Source: Bog-473 sp963770645 | GTDB taxonomy: Bacteria; Actinomycetota; Acidimicrobiia; Acidimicrobiales; RAAP-2 | DNA: 64,000 nucleotides | Assembly (NCBI GenBank): GCA_963770645.1 | Contig: CAVYQL010000004.1 | Location: forward strand, 558,001-622,000 | Direction of reading: 5' to 3' | In this document: positions 8,376 to 16,280 of the stretch, one piece after another | Layout: every line of letters begins with the position of its first letter | How positions within the stretch are numbered: position 1 is the first letter of the stretch | Notes under the pieces: generated by a model | Told to the model about the DNA's origin: nothing | Database searches by the model: none | The model's input: only the letters and a program-made list of their open reading frames with translations | Translations under genes and position numbers: made by a program

Positions 8376-8987
8376 GCCCCGGCCCCAAGGCCTGCCCAAA
8401 ACCCTGCGCGAAGGCTCGCCTTAAGCCCGATGGCCAGAATCGGGCGCCGCGAGCGCGGGGGTTGCCTCCTACCGGCGTTACCGGTGCATGAAGAACGCAA
8501 CGGTGTACCAGAGCCCGGGCGCGACGCAGCCCCGAGTAACCGTTCGGCCGAAGCCTCCCGTGCTCCTCGGGGCCACGTCAACGATGTCCCGCTGGCATCG
8601 AGCCGGGGTCGTGTCGGACAACCCCCGCCCGAGCCGGCCACGCCGGCTCCAGGGAAGCCACCGTGACGCACCACGGACCATCGCAGTGCGGAACCTCCAA
8701 CCCGCTCCGGTCACGCCCCCCTTGCGGGGTTCGCTCCCATCCCTCGATCTCGCCTTACAGCGTTCTCTCGGCTTCCCGCCGTTCCGCCTTGCGGCTTCCC
8801 TTTGGGCTTCCCTCGCTCCTACCTTTCGGTGCTCGCTTGAGGTTCGGCGGGCTGTCGTCTCCGAACTTCAGAAAGGTTGCGCCACTCCCAACACAAGGTC
8901 AATGGAGATTCGCGAAATCCAGTGGTTCTCCCCACCTTTCTTCCGGTCATCCCCAAACGAGGGCGTTGCCGTCCCCAGTTCTTCCCC
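8376..8987. other. 612-base gap with no supported gene
   Basis: No reading frame here has a recognisable protein signature. The frames that stay open are proline- and arginine-rich, typical of non-coding GC-rich DNA. Two hairpins are visible: accgg/ccggt around 8471-8485 and gagccgg/ccggctc at 8631-8649. The stretch from about 8740 to 8830 is pyrimidine-rich on the plus strand, with repeated short words such as gcttccc. It could hold an unrecognised small RNA, a long 5' leader of the downstream secreted protein, or decayed DNA. It did not match RNase P RNA, tmRNA or SRP RNA by eye. Confidence 0.4.
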
Positions 8988-10187
8988 ATGGTGGGAACGG
9001 CGGTGAGGACCGGGACCGTGAGCCGCCGCCCGGCCGTGACCACGGTGTGCAGCGCCGCCGTGGTGGCAGTGGTGCTCGGGCTGGCCGCCGTGTTCGGCGT
9101 CGGTGCGATCGGCGCGGGCGCACGTTCGGCCAACGAGTCCGAGGTGTCGCCCGTCGACTACCTCTCGACCGGCGCGCTCGGGGCGGCAGCCGGGGAGACC
9201 GCGCTCGGCTTGCAGACGCCGTACTTCGATCCACCCGCGTTGGGCGACCCGGCAACGCCCGGCTTCACCATCAACTCGGGAGCGGACCAGCCCGACCCTT
9301 TCATGATCCAAGTGGGCGGCCGCTACTACCTGTTCACGTCGCAGGACAAGGTGCCCCAGAACGTGCCGGTGCGCTCGGGCACGGTGGTCGGCCGGTGGGG
9401 GGCGCCGACCGACGCGCTCCCCACCCTGCCGCCGTGGGCCGCACCTGGATTCATGTGGGCGCCCGACGTCGCCCAGTTCGGCTCCGACTACATGCTCTAT
9501 TTCACCTCGCAGCTGGCTGGCGTGTCCCCACCCACCATGTGCATCGGCGACGCCATCAGCACCGCCATCGCCGGTCCCTATCTCGCCGCACCGGCGCCCC
9601 TCATCTGTCAGCAGTCCCTCGGCGGCTCCATCGACCCGCGGGTCTTCATCGACGCCGACGGGCAGCCCTACATGGTGTGGAAGTCGGACCAGAATGCCCG
9701 GTCCGACACGGCCAACACGCAGATCTACAGCGAGCCTCTCAGCGCCGACGGCATGCACCTTCTCGGCCAGCCGACTGTGATCTTCGGGCCCGACGAGCCC
9801 TGGCAGGGCCACATCGTGGAGGCACCCGAGCTCGTGCTCGTCCGGGGCAGCTATTACCTCTTCTACTCGGGCGGCTGGTTCAACCAGCCCGCCTACTCCA
9901 TCGGCGCCGCCCGCTGCTCCGGGCCACTCGGTCCCTGCGCCGACACCTCCGCGTCGCCGCTGCTGGGGTCCAACGCGCAGGGCCACGGCCCCGGGGAGGA
10001 ATCGGTGTTCTCCAACGACGCCGGCGTGTGGCTGCTCTACACGCCCTTCAACTCGACGCTTCCGCTGCCAGGACCGCCCCGTCCCGTCGCCATGGCCCAC
10101 CTCGGCTTCGGCCCGAACGGGCCCTACCTCGCCGCACCCCTCGAGGTCGGCACCAGCCCCAGCACCACCACCAGCAGCAGCGGCTGA
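8988..10187 (+). CDS. Secreted glycoside hydrolase family 43-like protein
   Basis: Protein of 399 residues. The basic N-terminus and hydrophobic segment CSAAVVAVVLGLAAVFGVGA form a signal peptide or anchor. A five-bladed propeller hydrolase domain follows. The three acidic residues expected of GH43 are visible. The base is in ADQPDPFMIQVGGRYYLFT, the pKa-setting Asp in SIDPRVFIDADGQPYMVW, and the general acid Glu in GHIVEAPELVLVRGSYYLFY. GH43 enzymes trim arabinan, xylan or related polymers. ATG 8988 was chosen; GTG 9003 in frame is possible. The C-terminus is a Ser/Thr tail. A hairpin overlaps its stop codon. No carbohydrate operon surrounds it, so it may act on wall or environmental polysaccharide. 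Confidence 0.75.
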   Translation: MVGTAVRTGTVSRRPAVTTVCSAAVVAVVLGLAAVFGVGAIGAGARSANESEVSPVDYLSTGALGAAAGETALGLQTPYFDPPALGDPATPGFTINSGADQPDPFMIQVGGRYYLFTSQDKVPQNVPVRSGTVVGRWGAPTDALPTLPPWAAPGFMWAPDVAQFGSDYMLYFTSQLAGVSPPTMCIGDAISTAIAGPYLAAPAPLICQQSLGGSIDPRVFIDADGQPYMVWKSDQNARSDTANTQIYSEPLSADGMHLLGQPTVIFGPDEPWQGHIVEAPELVLVRGSYYLFYSGGWFNQPAYSIGAARCSGPLGPCADTSASPLLGSNAQGHGPGEESVFSNDAGVWLLYTPFNSTLPLPGPPRPVAMAHLGFGPNGPYLAAPLEVGTSPSTTTSSSG

Positions 10188-10199
10188 AGGGGCTCAGCC
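10182..10199 (+). terminator. Hairpin at the stop of the GH43-like gene
   Basis: The inverted repeat ggctga / tcagcc with a six-base loop includes the TGA stop. There is no T run, so a terminator role is uncertain. Confidence 0.3.
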
Positions 10200-10259
10200 C
10201 GCCGCACCCTTCTCACCGCCGCCGGACCGTCGTCTCCAGAACGAAGACAGGCCGGACCG

Positions 10260-10265
10260 TATGCT
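10260..10265 (+). promoter_or_regulatory. Leaderless -10 (TATGCT) for yceH
   Basis: TATGCT lies seven bases before ATG 10273. The upstream in-frame ATG at 10261 lies inside the hexamer and so is unlikely to be used. Confidence 0.55.
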
Positions 10266-10272
10266 CAGTCCC

Positions 10273-10950
10273 ATGCGTCTGAGCCCGCCCTGCGCGCGGG
10301 TGCTCGGCTCGCTGGTAGAGAAGGCGCTGACGACGCCGCAGCAGTACCCGCTCACCCTCAACGCCCTCGTGGCCGCGTGCAACCAGACCTCGAACCGGGA
10401 GCCCGTCGTGAGCTACGACGAGGCCACGGTTGACACCGCCCTCTACGAGCTGAAGGACGCGAAGCTTGTCCGCTTCGTGCTGCCCTCCCACGGCCGATCG
10501 GTCGTCCGCTACCGCCACGTGCTCGATGAGACACTGGGTCTCGACGACGGGCAGAGCGCGATCGTGGCGATGCTCTTGCTGCGCGGGCCTCAAACCGCTG
10601 GTGAGCTGCGCGCCCGGACAGAGCGCATGGCGCCCTTCGACGGGCTGCGCGGCGTGGAGCACGATCTCGAGCTCCTCGCCTCGCGCGAAGATCCGCTCGC
10701 CGCGAACGTAGGGCGCCGGCCGGGCCAGAAGGAGGAGCGCTGGGCCTGCCTGTGGGTCGCCCCCACCGACGACGACCCGCCCGCTGTGGATCACGACGAC
10801 GCGCCGGCGCCCACGGCATCGCCCCCACAATCGCCCGACGGGCGGCGCGCCGAGGTCGACGAACTGCGCGCCGAAGTCACCGGGCTCCGATCCGAAATCG
10901 CGCACCTTCGCGCCGAGCTCGAGGAGCTGCGCGCCAGCCTCGGCGGCTGA
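10273..10950 (+). CDS. yceH: YceH/DUF480 family winged-helix protein
   Basis: Protein of 225 residues. The N-terminal 170 residues match the YceH (DUF480) family. The sequence runs ARVLGSLVEKALTTPQQYPL, then LVAACNQTSNREPVV, then LLLRGPQTAGELRARTERM, and finally SREDPLAANVGRRPGQKEER. The family folds as two winged helices; its role is not settled. The C-terminal 35 residues form a heptad-like charged coiled coil (VDELRAEVTGLRSEIAHL...), an addition to the core family. The start is fixed by TATGCT seven bases upstream and by alignment of the RLSPPCARVLG start with other members. It stands alone between a GH43-like gene and a convergent SDR. Confidence 0.85.
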   Translation: MRLSPPCARVLGSLVEKALTTPQQYPLTLNALVAACNQTSNREPVVSYDEATVDTALYELKDAKLVRFVLPSHGRSVVRYRHVLDETLGLDDGQSAIVAMLLLRGPQTAGELRARTERMAPFDGLRGVEHDLELLASREDPLAANVGRRPGQKEERWACLWVAPTDDDPPAVDHDDAPAPTASPPQSPDGRRAEVDELRAEVTGLRSEIAHLRAELEELRASLGG

Positions 10951-10982
10951 ATGGTCGCTCGAGCCTCGGTCGAGCCGGAGGC

Positions 10983-11834
10983 CTAGAGGGGCGTGACGTA
11001 GGCGCCGGAGATCCCGCCGTCGACCAGGAACGTCGACGCTGTCATGAAGGACGAGTCGTCACTGGCCAGGAACGCAGCCGCGGCCGCGATCTCCGAGGCC
11101 TCCCCGAAGCGGCCCATCGGGACGTGCACCAACCGCCGGGCCGCCCGCTCGGGGTCCTTGGCGAAGAGCTCCTGGAGCAGGGGCGTGTTGACGGGCCCCG
11201 GGCACAGCGCGTTCACCCGGACGCCCTGGCGCGCGAACTGCACGCCGAGCTCGCGCGACATGGAGAGCACGCCGCCCTTGGAAGCCGTGTAGCTGATCTG
11301 GCTCGTGGCCGCGCCCATGACGGCGACGAAGGATGCCGTGTTGACGATCGAGCCCTTGCCGCGCGCGAGCAGGTGCGGGAGCGCGTGCTTGCAGCACAGG
11401 TACACCGACGTGAGGTTGACCCGCTGCACGCGCTCCCACGCCTCGAGCCCGGTGTCGAGGATGGAGTCGTCGTCGGGCGGGCTGATGCCGGCGTTGTTGC
11501 AGCAGACGTCGATCCCGCCGTAGCGGCCGGCGACCTCGCCGTAGAGCGCCTCGACCTCGTCCGAGGAGGTCACATCGGCCCGCACGAACATCCCGCCGGT
11601 CGCGGCGGCCACAGCTCCCCCCGCGTCCTCATCGAGGTCGACCACCGCCACACGCGCGCCCTCTGCGGCGAAGCGCTCACACATGGCGCGGCCGATGCCG
11701 CCGGCTCCGCCGGTGACGACGCAGACGCGCCCTTCGAGGCGGCGGGCGTAGGTGCTGGCATCGGCGGTGGTGGCATCGGCGGTGGTGGCATCGGCGGTGG
11801 TGGCATCGGCGGTGGCGTGCGTGGTGTCGGTCAT
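10983..11834 (-). CDS. Short-chain dehydrogenase/reductase with an N-terminal DATTA repeat
   Basis: A 283-residue SDR. The nucleotide-binding motif is TGGAGGIGRAM at about 41-51, followed by NNAGISPPDDD. The catalytic Ser lies in IVNTASFVAV and Tyr-x3-Lys in ISYTASKGGVL. The C-terminal PGPVNTPLLQELF is also typical. Such enzymes oxidise alcohols or reduce ketones using NAD(P). The first 28 residues are a low-complexity run of the five-residue unit TADAT, encoded by four 15-base repeats at 11758-11817. This is not part of the fold and could vary in length between strains. The start ATG 11834 has a good ribosome site (ggaggagaacc). It is downstream of, and co-directional with, the aldehyde dehydrogenase. 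Confidence 0.88.
   Translation of the reverse strand: MTDTTHATADATTADATTADATTADASTYARRLEGRVCVVTGGAGGIGRAMCERFAAEGARVAVVDLDEDAGGAVAAATGGMFVRADVTSSDEVEALYGEVAGRYGGIDVCCNNAGISPPDDDSILDTGLEAWERVQRVNLTSVYLCCKHALPHLLARGKGSIVNTASFVAVMGAATSQISYTASKGGVLSMSRELGVQFARQGVRVNALCPGPVNTPLLQELFAKDPERAARRLVHVPMGRFGEASEIAAAAAFLASDDSSFMTASTFLVDGGISGAYVTPL
11758..11817. repeat. 15-base tandem repeat, 4 copies, inside the SDR gene
   Basis: Unit gcatcggcggtggtg, with the fourth copy differing at one base. The unit is a multiple of three, so copy-number change keeps the frame and only changes the N-terminal tail. Confidence 0.9.
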
Positions 11835-11864
11835 GGTTCTCCTCCGTGCTCTGTGCGGCGCCTC

Positions 11865-11912
11865 GTCCGAGCTGACTCTGGTCCGAGCTGACTCTGGTCC
11901 GAGCCGACTATG
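11865..11912. repeat. 16-base tandem repeat, about 3 copies
   Basis: Unit gtccgagctgactctg occurs twice exactly and once with changes, between the aldehyde dehydrogenase stop and the SDR start. Confidence 0.75.
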
Positions 11913-11924
11913 GCGCGGGCTGGT

Positions 11925-13277
11925 CTAATCCGAGCTGATGAAGACGTTCTTGACGTCGCTGAACGCCTCGAGTGCGTCGGGGCCGAGCTCGCGGCCGAGG
12001 CCCGACTGCTTCACGCCCCCGAAGGGCGTCCAGTAGCGCACCGAGGAGTGCGAGTTGACCGACAACGTCCCCGTATCGACGGCGCGGGCGACGCGCAGCG
12101 CGCGACCGATGTCGCGGGTCCACAGCGACCCCGAGAGGCCGTAGGGCGTGTCGTTGGCCAGCCGCACGGCGTCGGCCTCGTCCTCGAAGGGCATGACGAC
12201 GACCACGGGACCGAAGATCTCTTCGACCGCGGCGCGGTCGGACGGGTCGACCGGCGCCAGCACGGTCGGGGGGAACCAGTTGCCCGGCCCCTCGGGACAC
12301 GAGCCACGCACGGCCACCGGCGCGCCCTCGGGGACGAAGGAGGCGACGCGGTTGAGTTGGGCCTCGGAGATGAGCGGGCCCATCTCGGTCGTCTCGAGCG
12401 CCGGGTCGCCGACGGCCACGCCCCGTACGGCCGGTTCCAGCAGTGCCATGAAGCGGTCGTAGGCCACGCGCTCCACCAAGATGCGCGAGCGGGCGCAGCA
12501 GTCCTGTCCCGCGTTGTCGAACACGCCGTAGGGGGCACGGGCCGCCGCCAGCTCGAGGTCGGCGTCGGCAAAGACGATGTTGGCGCTCTTGCCGCCCAGT
12601 TCGAGCGTGACCCGCTTGATCTGCTGGGCGCAGCCCGCCATGACCGAACGCCCGACCTCGGTCGACCCGGTGAAGCAGACCTTGCGCACGGCGGGGTGGT
12701 CCACGAAGCGCTGTCCGACGACGCTCCCCTTTCCCGGCAGGATCTGCAACACACCCTCGGGCAACCCCGCCTCGAGCGCGAGCTCACCGATGCGTACGGC
12801 GCTCAGCGGCGTGAGCTCGGCCGGCTTGAGGACGACGGTGTTGCCCGCCGCCAGCGCCGGCGCAAAGCCCCAGCCGGCGATCGCCATCGGGAAATTCCAC
12901 GGAACGATGACGCCGACGACGCCGAGTGGCTCATAGAAGGTCACGTCGATGCCGCCGGGTACCGGGATCTGCTTGCCGCTCTGGCGCTCGGGCGCGCCGG
13001 CGTAGAACTCGAGGACGTCGCGCACGTTGCCGGCTTCCCAGCGCGCGTTCCCGACGACGTGGCCGGCGTTGGCCACCTCCAGACCGGCCAGCTCCTCGAG
13101 GTGGGCGTCGACGGCGGCGGCGAAACGGCGCAGCAACCGTGCCCGGTCCCCCGGGGCCACCGCGCGCCAGGGCCCGAAAGCCTGGGCGGCGCGGCCGATG
13201 GCCGCATCGGTCTCTGGCGCGGTCAAGCCCTCGACCTTGGCCAGGACCTCGCCGGTGGCCGGGTTGCGCACATCCAT
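11925..13277 (-). CDS. NAD(P)-dependent aldehyde dehydrogenase
   Basis: A 450-residue aldehyde dehydrogenase. The motif VIVPWNFPMAIAGWGFAPALAAG is present (central part VIVPWNFPMAIAG). The catalytic Glu lies in TLELGGKSANIVF and the nucleophilic Cys in NAGQDCCARSRIL. EEIFGPVVVVMPF and PFGGVKQSGLGRELG close the fold. It oxidises an aldehyde to the acid; the substrate is unknown. The chosen start ATG 13277 gives NPATGEVLAKVEG near the N-terminus, slightly shorter than the usual 480-500 residues. The open frame further upstream runs through the 13329-13400 tandem repeat and encodes an unlikely proline-rich tail. The SDR follows downstream on the same strand, a plausible alcohol-aldehyde-acid pair. 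Confidence 0.9.
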   Translation of the reverse strand: MDVRNPATGEVLAKVEGLTAPETDAAIGRAAQAFGPWRAVAPGDRARLLRRFAAAVDAHLEELAGLEVANAGHVVGNARWEAGNVRDVLEFYAGAPERQSGKQIPVPGGIDVTFYEPLGVVGVIVPWNFPMAIAGWGFAPALAAGNTVVLKPAELTPLSAVRIGELALEAGLPEGVLQILPGKGSVVGQRFVDHPAVRKVCFTGSTEVGRSVMAGCAQQIKRVTLELGGKSANIVFADADLELAAARAPYGVFDNAGQDCCARSRILVERVAYDRFMALLEPAVRGVAVGDPALETTEMGPLISEAQLNRVASFVPEGAPVAVRGSCPEGPGNWFPPTVLAPVDPSDRAAVEEIFGPVVVVMPFEDEADAVRLANDTPYGLSGSLWTRDIGRALRVARAVDTGTLSVNSHSSVRYWTPFGGVKQSGLGRELGPDALEAFSDVKNVFISSD

Positions 13278-13328
13278 CCCGTGATCTTTGCCGATGACGC
13301 CGCACCGGGTCGGCGGCGGAGCAGAGCG

Positions 13329-13400
13329 CACGGGCAACGACGGCACGGGCAACGACGGCACGGGCAACGACGGCACGGGCAACGACCCACGGGCAACGAC
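13329..13400. repeat. 15-base tandem repeat, about 5 copies, in a divergent promoter region
   Basis: The unit cacgggcaacgacgg is repeated, with the fourth copy one base short. It lies between the aldehyde dehydrogenase start (13277, minus) and the acyl-CoA synthetase start (13430, plus), about 15 bases from the latter's -10. Confidence 0.9.
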
Positions 13401-13415
13401 TACGCGAGGCACCGG

Positions 13416-13421
13416 TACAGT
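13416..13421 (+). promoter_or_regulatory. Leaderless -10 (TACAGT) for acyl-CoA synthetase
   Basis: TACAGT lies eight bases before GTG 13430, immediately downstream of the 15-base tandem repeat. Confidence 0.5.
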
Positions 13422-13429
13422 GCGGGACC

Positions 13430-15127
13430 GTGCCTGACACCCCATCGCCGACCTCGTCCGTGCCGACGGCTGTGCAGTTCAACCTGGCCAAGGCCTTCGA
13501 CGTCCTCGTCGAGAGCTTGGCCGACCGCGAGTGCATCGTCTGGCGCGACCGCCGCCTCAGCTACGGCGACGTGTCAGACCGCTCCAAGCGCCTCGCCGCC
13601 TACCTGCACGCCAAGGGCCTCGGCGTGCATCGCGAACGGGACGAGCTGGCGAGCTGGGAGTCGGGCCAGGACCATCTGGCGCTCGCGCTCTACAACGGCA
13701 ACGAGTATCTCGAGGGCATGCTCGGCTCCTACGGCGCCCGCGTCGCCCCCTTCAACGTGAATTATCGCTACGTCGGCGAGGAGCTGCGCTATCTACTCAA
13801 CGACGCCCGGCCCCGCGCCATGATCCTGCACTCGTCGCTCGCATCGACGCTGGCCGAGGTGCTGCCCACGCTCGACGCTCCCCCTGACGTGCTGCTCCAG
13901 GTCGAGGACGAGCCGGGGCACGACCTCCTCCCCGGGGCGGTCTGGTACGAGGAGGCCCTGGCCGCGTCCTCGCCTGCGGGCGCTCCGGTGGACCCCTCCC
14001 CCGACGACCTCTACATCCTCTACACGGGAGGCACGACCGGCATGCCCAAGGGCGTGCTGTGGCGCCAGCACGACATCTTCATGGCCGCCATGGGCGGGCG
14101 GAAGGTCGGCACGTGGGAGATCGTCACCAGCTATGAGGACCTCACGACGCGCCTCGACGAGAGCGTCCCGCTGCGCCTGATGGTCCTGCCGCCGCTCATG
14201 CACGGCGCCGCGCAGTGGGCCTGCTTCATGTTGATGGCGCAGGGCGCCACGCTGCTCTTCCCCGACGACACGCACCGCGTGGACCCCGATGACGTGTGGA
14301 CGGTGGTCGAACGCGAGAAGGCCAACACCATGACCGTCGTGGGCGACGCCGTGCTGCGCCCACTCCTCCTGCAGCTCGACAAGAAGAAATACGACCTCTC
14401 GTCCTTCTTCGCCGTGGGCAACGGTGGCGCCCCGCTCACGCCGGCCGTGCGGGCCTTGGCGGTCGAGCGCATCCCCAACCTCGTCATCTCCGACTCGGCC
14501 GGGTCCTCCGAGACCGGCGCGCAGATGCACGTCACCTCCGTCGACGACGTCGAGGTGGGGACGTTCCTGCCCGGGCCCGGCACCGTGGTGACCGACGAGA
14601 CGTTCACCCGCGTGCTCGAACCCGGGCACGAGGGCAACGGCTGGCTGGCGCAGACCGGGAGCGTGCCCCTCGGGTATCTCGGTGACGAGGCCAAGACGGC
14701 GCGCACGTTCCCCGTGATCGACGGCGTCCGCTACTCCATCCCCGGCGACCGGGCGCGTCATCTGGCCAACGGAGAGATCCAGCTGCTGGGCCGCGACTCG
14801 GTGACCGTCAACTCCGGCGGCGAGAAGATCTTCGTCGAAGAGGTCGAGCGGGCCATCGCCGGCCACCCGGCCGTGGCCGATGTGGTGGTCATCGGGCGAC
14901 CCTCAGAACGCTGGGGTTCCGAGGTCGTCGCCGTCGTGCAGCTGGCCGAGGGGTACGAGGGCGACGCGGACCAGGAGGCCTCCGTCGTCAAGGAGGCCTC
15001 GGCGCACATTGCCCGTTACAAGCTGCCCAAGGACGTGGTGTTCGTGGAGCGGATCCAGCGCTCGCCCTCGGGCAAGGCGGACTACCGCTGGGCCGCCGAG
15101 ACCGCCGTGAAGGCGCAGGGGGCGTAG
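13430..15127 (+). CDS. Acyl-CoA synthetase (AMP-dependent, FadD-type)
   Basis: A 565-residue ANL-superfamily ligase that activates a carboxylic acid to acyl-AMP and then acyl-CoA. The P-loop-like motif is YILYTGGTTGMPKGVLWR (about residues 199-216). The A5-region SDSAGSSETGAQ follows, and the hinge/A8 region shows ISPGDRAR-like YSIPGDRARHL and GRDSVTVNSGGEKIFVEEVE. The catalytic C-terminal lysine is in RSPSGKADYRWA. Mycobacterial FadD19-like proteins share the TGMPKGVLWR form; they act on steroid or branched side chains, but the substrate here is unproven. GTG 13430 has TACAGT eight bases upstream. It diverges from the aldehyde dehydrogenase and is followed closely by a GNAT gene. Confidence 0.9.
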   Translation: MPDTPSPTSSVPTAVQFNLAKAFDVLVESLADRECIVWRDRRLSYGDVSDRSKRLAAYLHAKGLGVHRERDELASWESGQDHLALALYNGNEYLEGMLGSYGARVAPFNVNYRYVGEELRYLLNDARPRAMILHSSLASTLAEVLPTLDAPPDVLLQVEDEPGHDLLPGAVWYEEALAASSPAGAPVDPSPDDLYILYTGGTTGMPKGVLWRQHDIFMAAMGGRKVGTWEIVTSYEDLTTRLDESVPLRLMVLPPLMHGAAQWACFMLMAQGATLLFPDDTHRVDPDDVWTVVEREKANTMTVVGDAVLRPLLLQLDKKKYDLSSFFAVGNGGAPLTPAVRALAVERIPNLVISDSAGSSETGAQMHVTSVDDVEVGTFLPGPGTVVTDETFTRVLEPGHEGNGWLAQTGSVPLGYLGDEAKTARTFPVIDGVRYSIPGDRARHLANGEIQLLGRDSVTVNSGGEKIFVEEVERAIAGHPAVADVVVIGRPSERWGSEVVAVVQLAEGYEGDADQEASVVKEASAHIARYKLPKDVVFVERIQRSPSGKADYRWAAETAVKAQGA

Positions 15128-15165
15128 CCACGCCCGGTGCGGTCGTCATCACGACGGAGCGGCTG

Positions 15166-15699
15166 GTGCTGCGACCGTTCACCGAGGTGGACCGCGCACC
15201 CTTCTTCGAGTTGAACACGCATCCGCTGGTAGTGGAGTCGCTCGGGTCGGCGCCGACGAGGGCCGAGAACGACGCCATGATCGAGCGCTACGGGGCCGAG
15301 CTCGAGCGCGAGAGCTGGGGGTTCTGGGCGGTCGAGGTGGCCGGTGGGACCCCCTTCGTCGGGATGGTCGGCTTGCACCGGGTGCGCCCGGACCTGCCCT
15401 GTGCGCCGGCGGTCGAGGTCGGCTGGCGCCTGCATCCGGATCACTGGGGCCACGGCTACGCCACTGAAGGGGCATGGGCGTCGTTGCGCCACGGCTTCGA
15501 CGCCGGCGCGCTCGACGAGATAGTCGCCTTCACGACGAGGCTGAACACGCGGTCGCAAGCAGTGATGGAGCGCCTCGGCATGGCGCGCGACGCCGACGGC
15601 GACTTCGACCATCCGAACCTGCCTGAGGACAGTCCGCTGCGGCGCCACGTCCTCTTCCGGGTCACACCGTCGCAACTCTCCCCTACGGTGGCACCGTGA
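15166..15699 (+). CDS. GNAT family N-acetyltransferase (RimJ/RimL-like)
   Basis: GNAT acetyltransferase of the RimJ/RimL type, 177 residues from GTG 15166. The acetyl-CoA motif is HPDHWGHGYATEGAWA (about 87-102), followed by NTRSQAVMERLGM. These enzymes acetylate protein N-termini or small molecules. The start is doubtful: the codons just before 15166 encode VVITTERL, which completes the first beta strand found in the family (xxTERLxLRPF). Yet no ATG, GTG or TTG lies in frame upstream before the preceding gene. A rare start such as ATC 15148 or a local sequence error is possible. It follows the acyl-CoA synthetase by 38 bases. Confidence 0.75.
   Translation: MLRPFTEVDRAPFFELNTHPLVVESLGSAPTRAENDAMIERYGAELERESWGFWAVEVAGGTPFVGMVGLHRVRPDLPCAPAVEVGWRLHPDHWGHGYATEGAWASLRHGFDAGALDEIVAFTTRLNTRSQAVMERLGMARDADGDFDHPNLPEDSPLRRHVLFRVTPSQLSPTVAP
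15684..15689 (+). promoter_or_regulatory. Leaderless -10 (TACGGT) for tag
   Basis: TACGGT lies six bases before GTG 15696, inside the last codons of the upstream GNAT gene. Confidence 0.4.
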
Positions 15700-16280
15700 G
15701 CGACGACCTCACCCGCTGTGCGTGGGCGGGCAGCGACCCCGAGATGGTGGCGTACCACGACACGGAGTGGGGCGTGCCCGTGCACGATGACCCCGTCCAC
15801 TTCGAATTCCTCGTGCTCGAGGGCGCGCAGGCCGGACTGAGCTGGTCGACGATCTTGAAGCGACGCGCCGGGTACCGCAAGGCCTTCGCCGGGTTCGACG
15901 TGGCCAAGGTGGCTCGCTTCACGCCGGCGCGGGTGGACAAGCTGCTGACCGATCCGGGCATCATCCGCAACCGGGCCAAGGTGGAGGCGACGGTGCGCAA
16001 CGCGCGCGCCTTCCTCGCCGTCCAAGAGGAGTTCGGCTCGTTCGATGTCTACATGTGGGGCTTCGTCGGCGGGCGGCCCATCGTCAACAAATGGAAGCGC
16101 ATCGGCCAGGTTCCGGCCACCTCGGCGGAGTCCGACGCGCTGAGCAAGGACCTGCGCCGGCGCGGCTTCGGCTTCGTCGGCCCGACCATCGTCTACGCCC
16201 ACCTCCAGGCGGCGGGTCTGATCAACGACCACCTGATCAGCTGCTTCCGCTACGCCGATCTCACAGGCGCCGCGCCATGA
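15696..16280 (+). CDS. tag: DNA-3-methyladenine glycosylase I
   Basis: A 194-residue Tag-type HhH-GPD DNA glycosylase that removes 3-methyladenine from alkylated DNA. The family signatures are RCAWAGSDPEMVAYHDTEWG at the N-terminus, LEGAQAGLSWSTILKRR at about 48-64, and VGPTIVYAHLQAAGLINDH near the C-terminus. The zinc-binding Cys and His pattern (an early Cys and the C-terminal HLISCF) is retained. Length is usual. GTG 15696 overlaps the GNAT stop by four bases, and a TACGGT hexamer lies six bases upstream. Its 3' end overlaps the convergent GNAT gene by 20 bases. Confidence 0.92.
   Translation: MSDDLTRCAWAGSDPEMVAYHDTEWGVPVHDDPVHFEFLVLEGAQAGLSWSTILKRRAGYRKAFAGFDVAKVARFTPARVDKLLTDPGIIRNRAKVEATVRNARAFLAVQEEFGSFDVYMWGFVGGRPIVNKWKRIGQVPATSAESDALSKDLRRRGFGFVGPTIVYAHLQAAGLINDHLISCFRYADLTGAAP

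Noticed and set aside
8488..9006. Plus-strand frame of 172 codons in the 8.4-9.0 kb gap
   Set aside because: Pro/Ser/Arg-rich composition, no ribosome site or domain, and it overlaps the start of the secreted GH43-like gene in another frame.
13329..13400. Possible CRISPR array
   Set aside because: The units are contiguous with no spacers, so it is a simple tandem repeat; no cas genes are present.
13278..13445. Longer aldehyde dehydrogenase start at 13445
   Set aside because: The extension would be translated from the 15-base tandem repeat and overlap the divergent promoter; the conserved fold fits a start at 13277.
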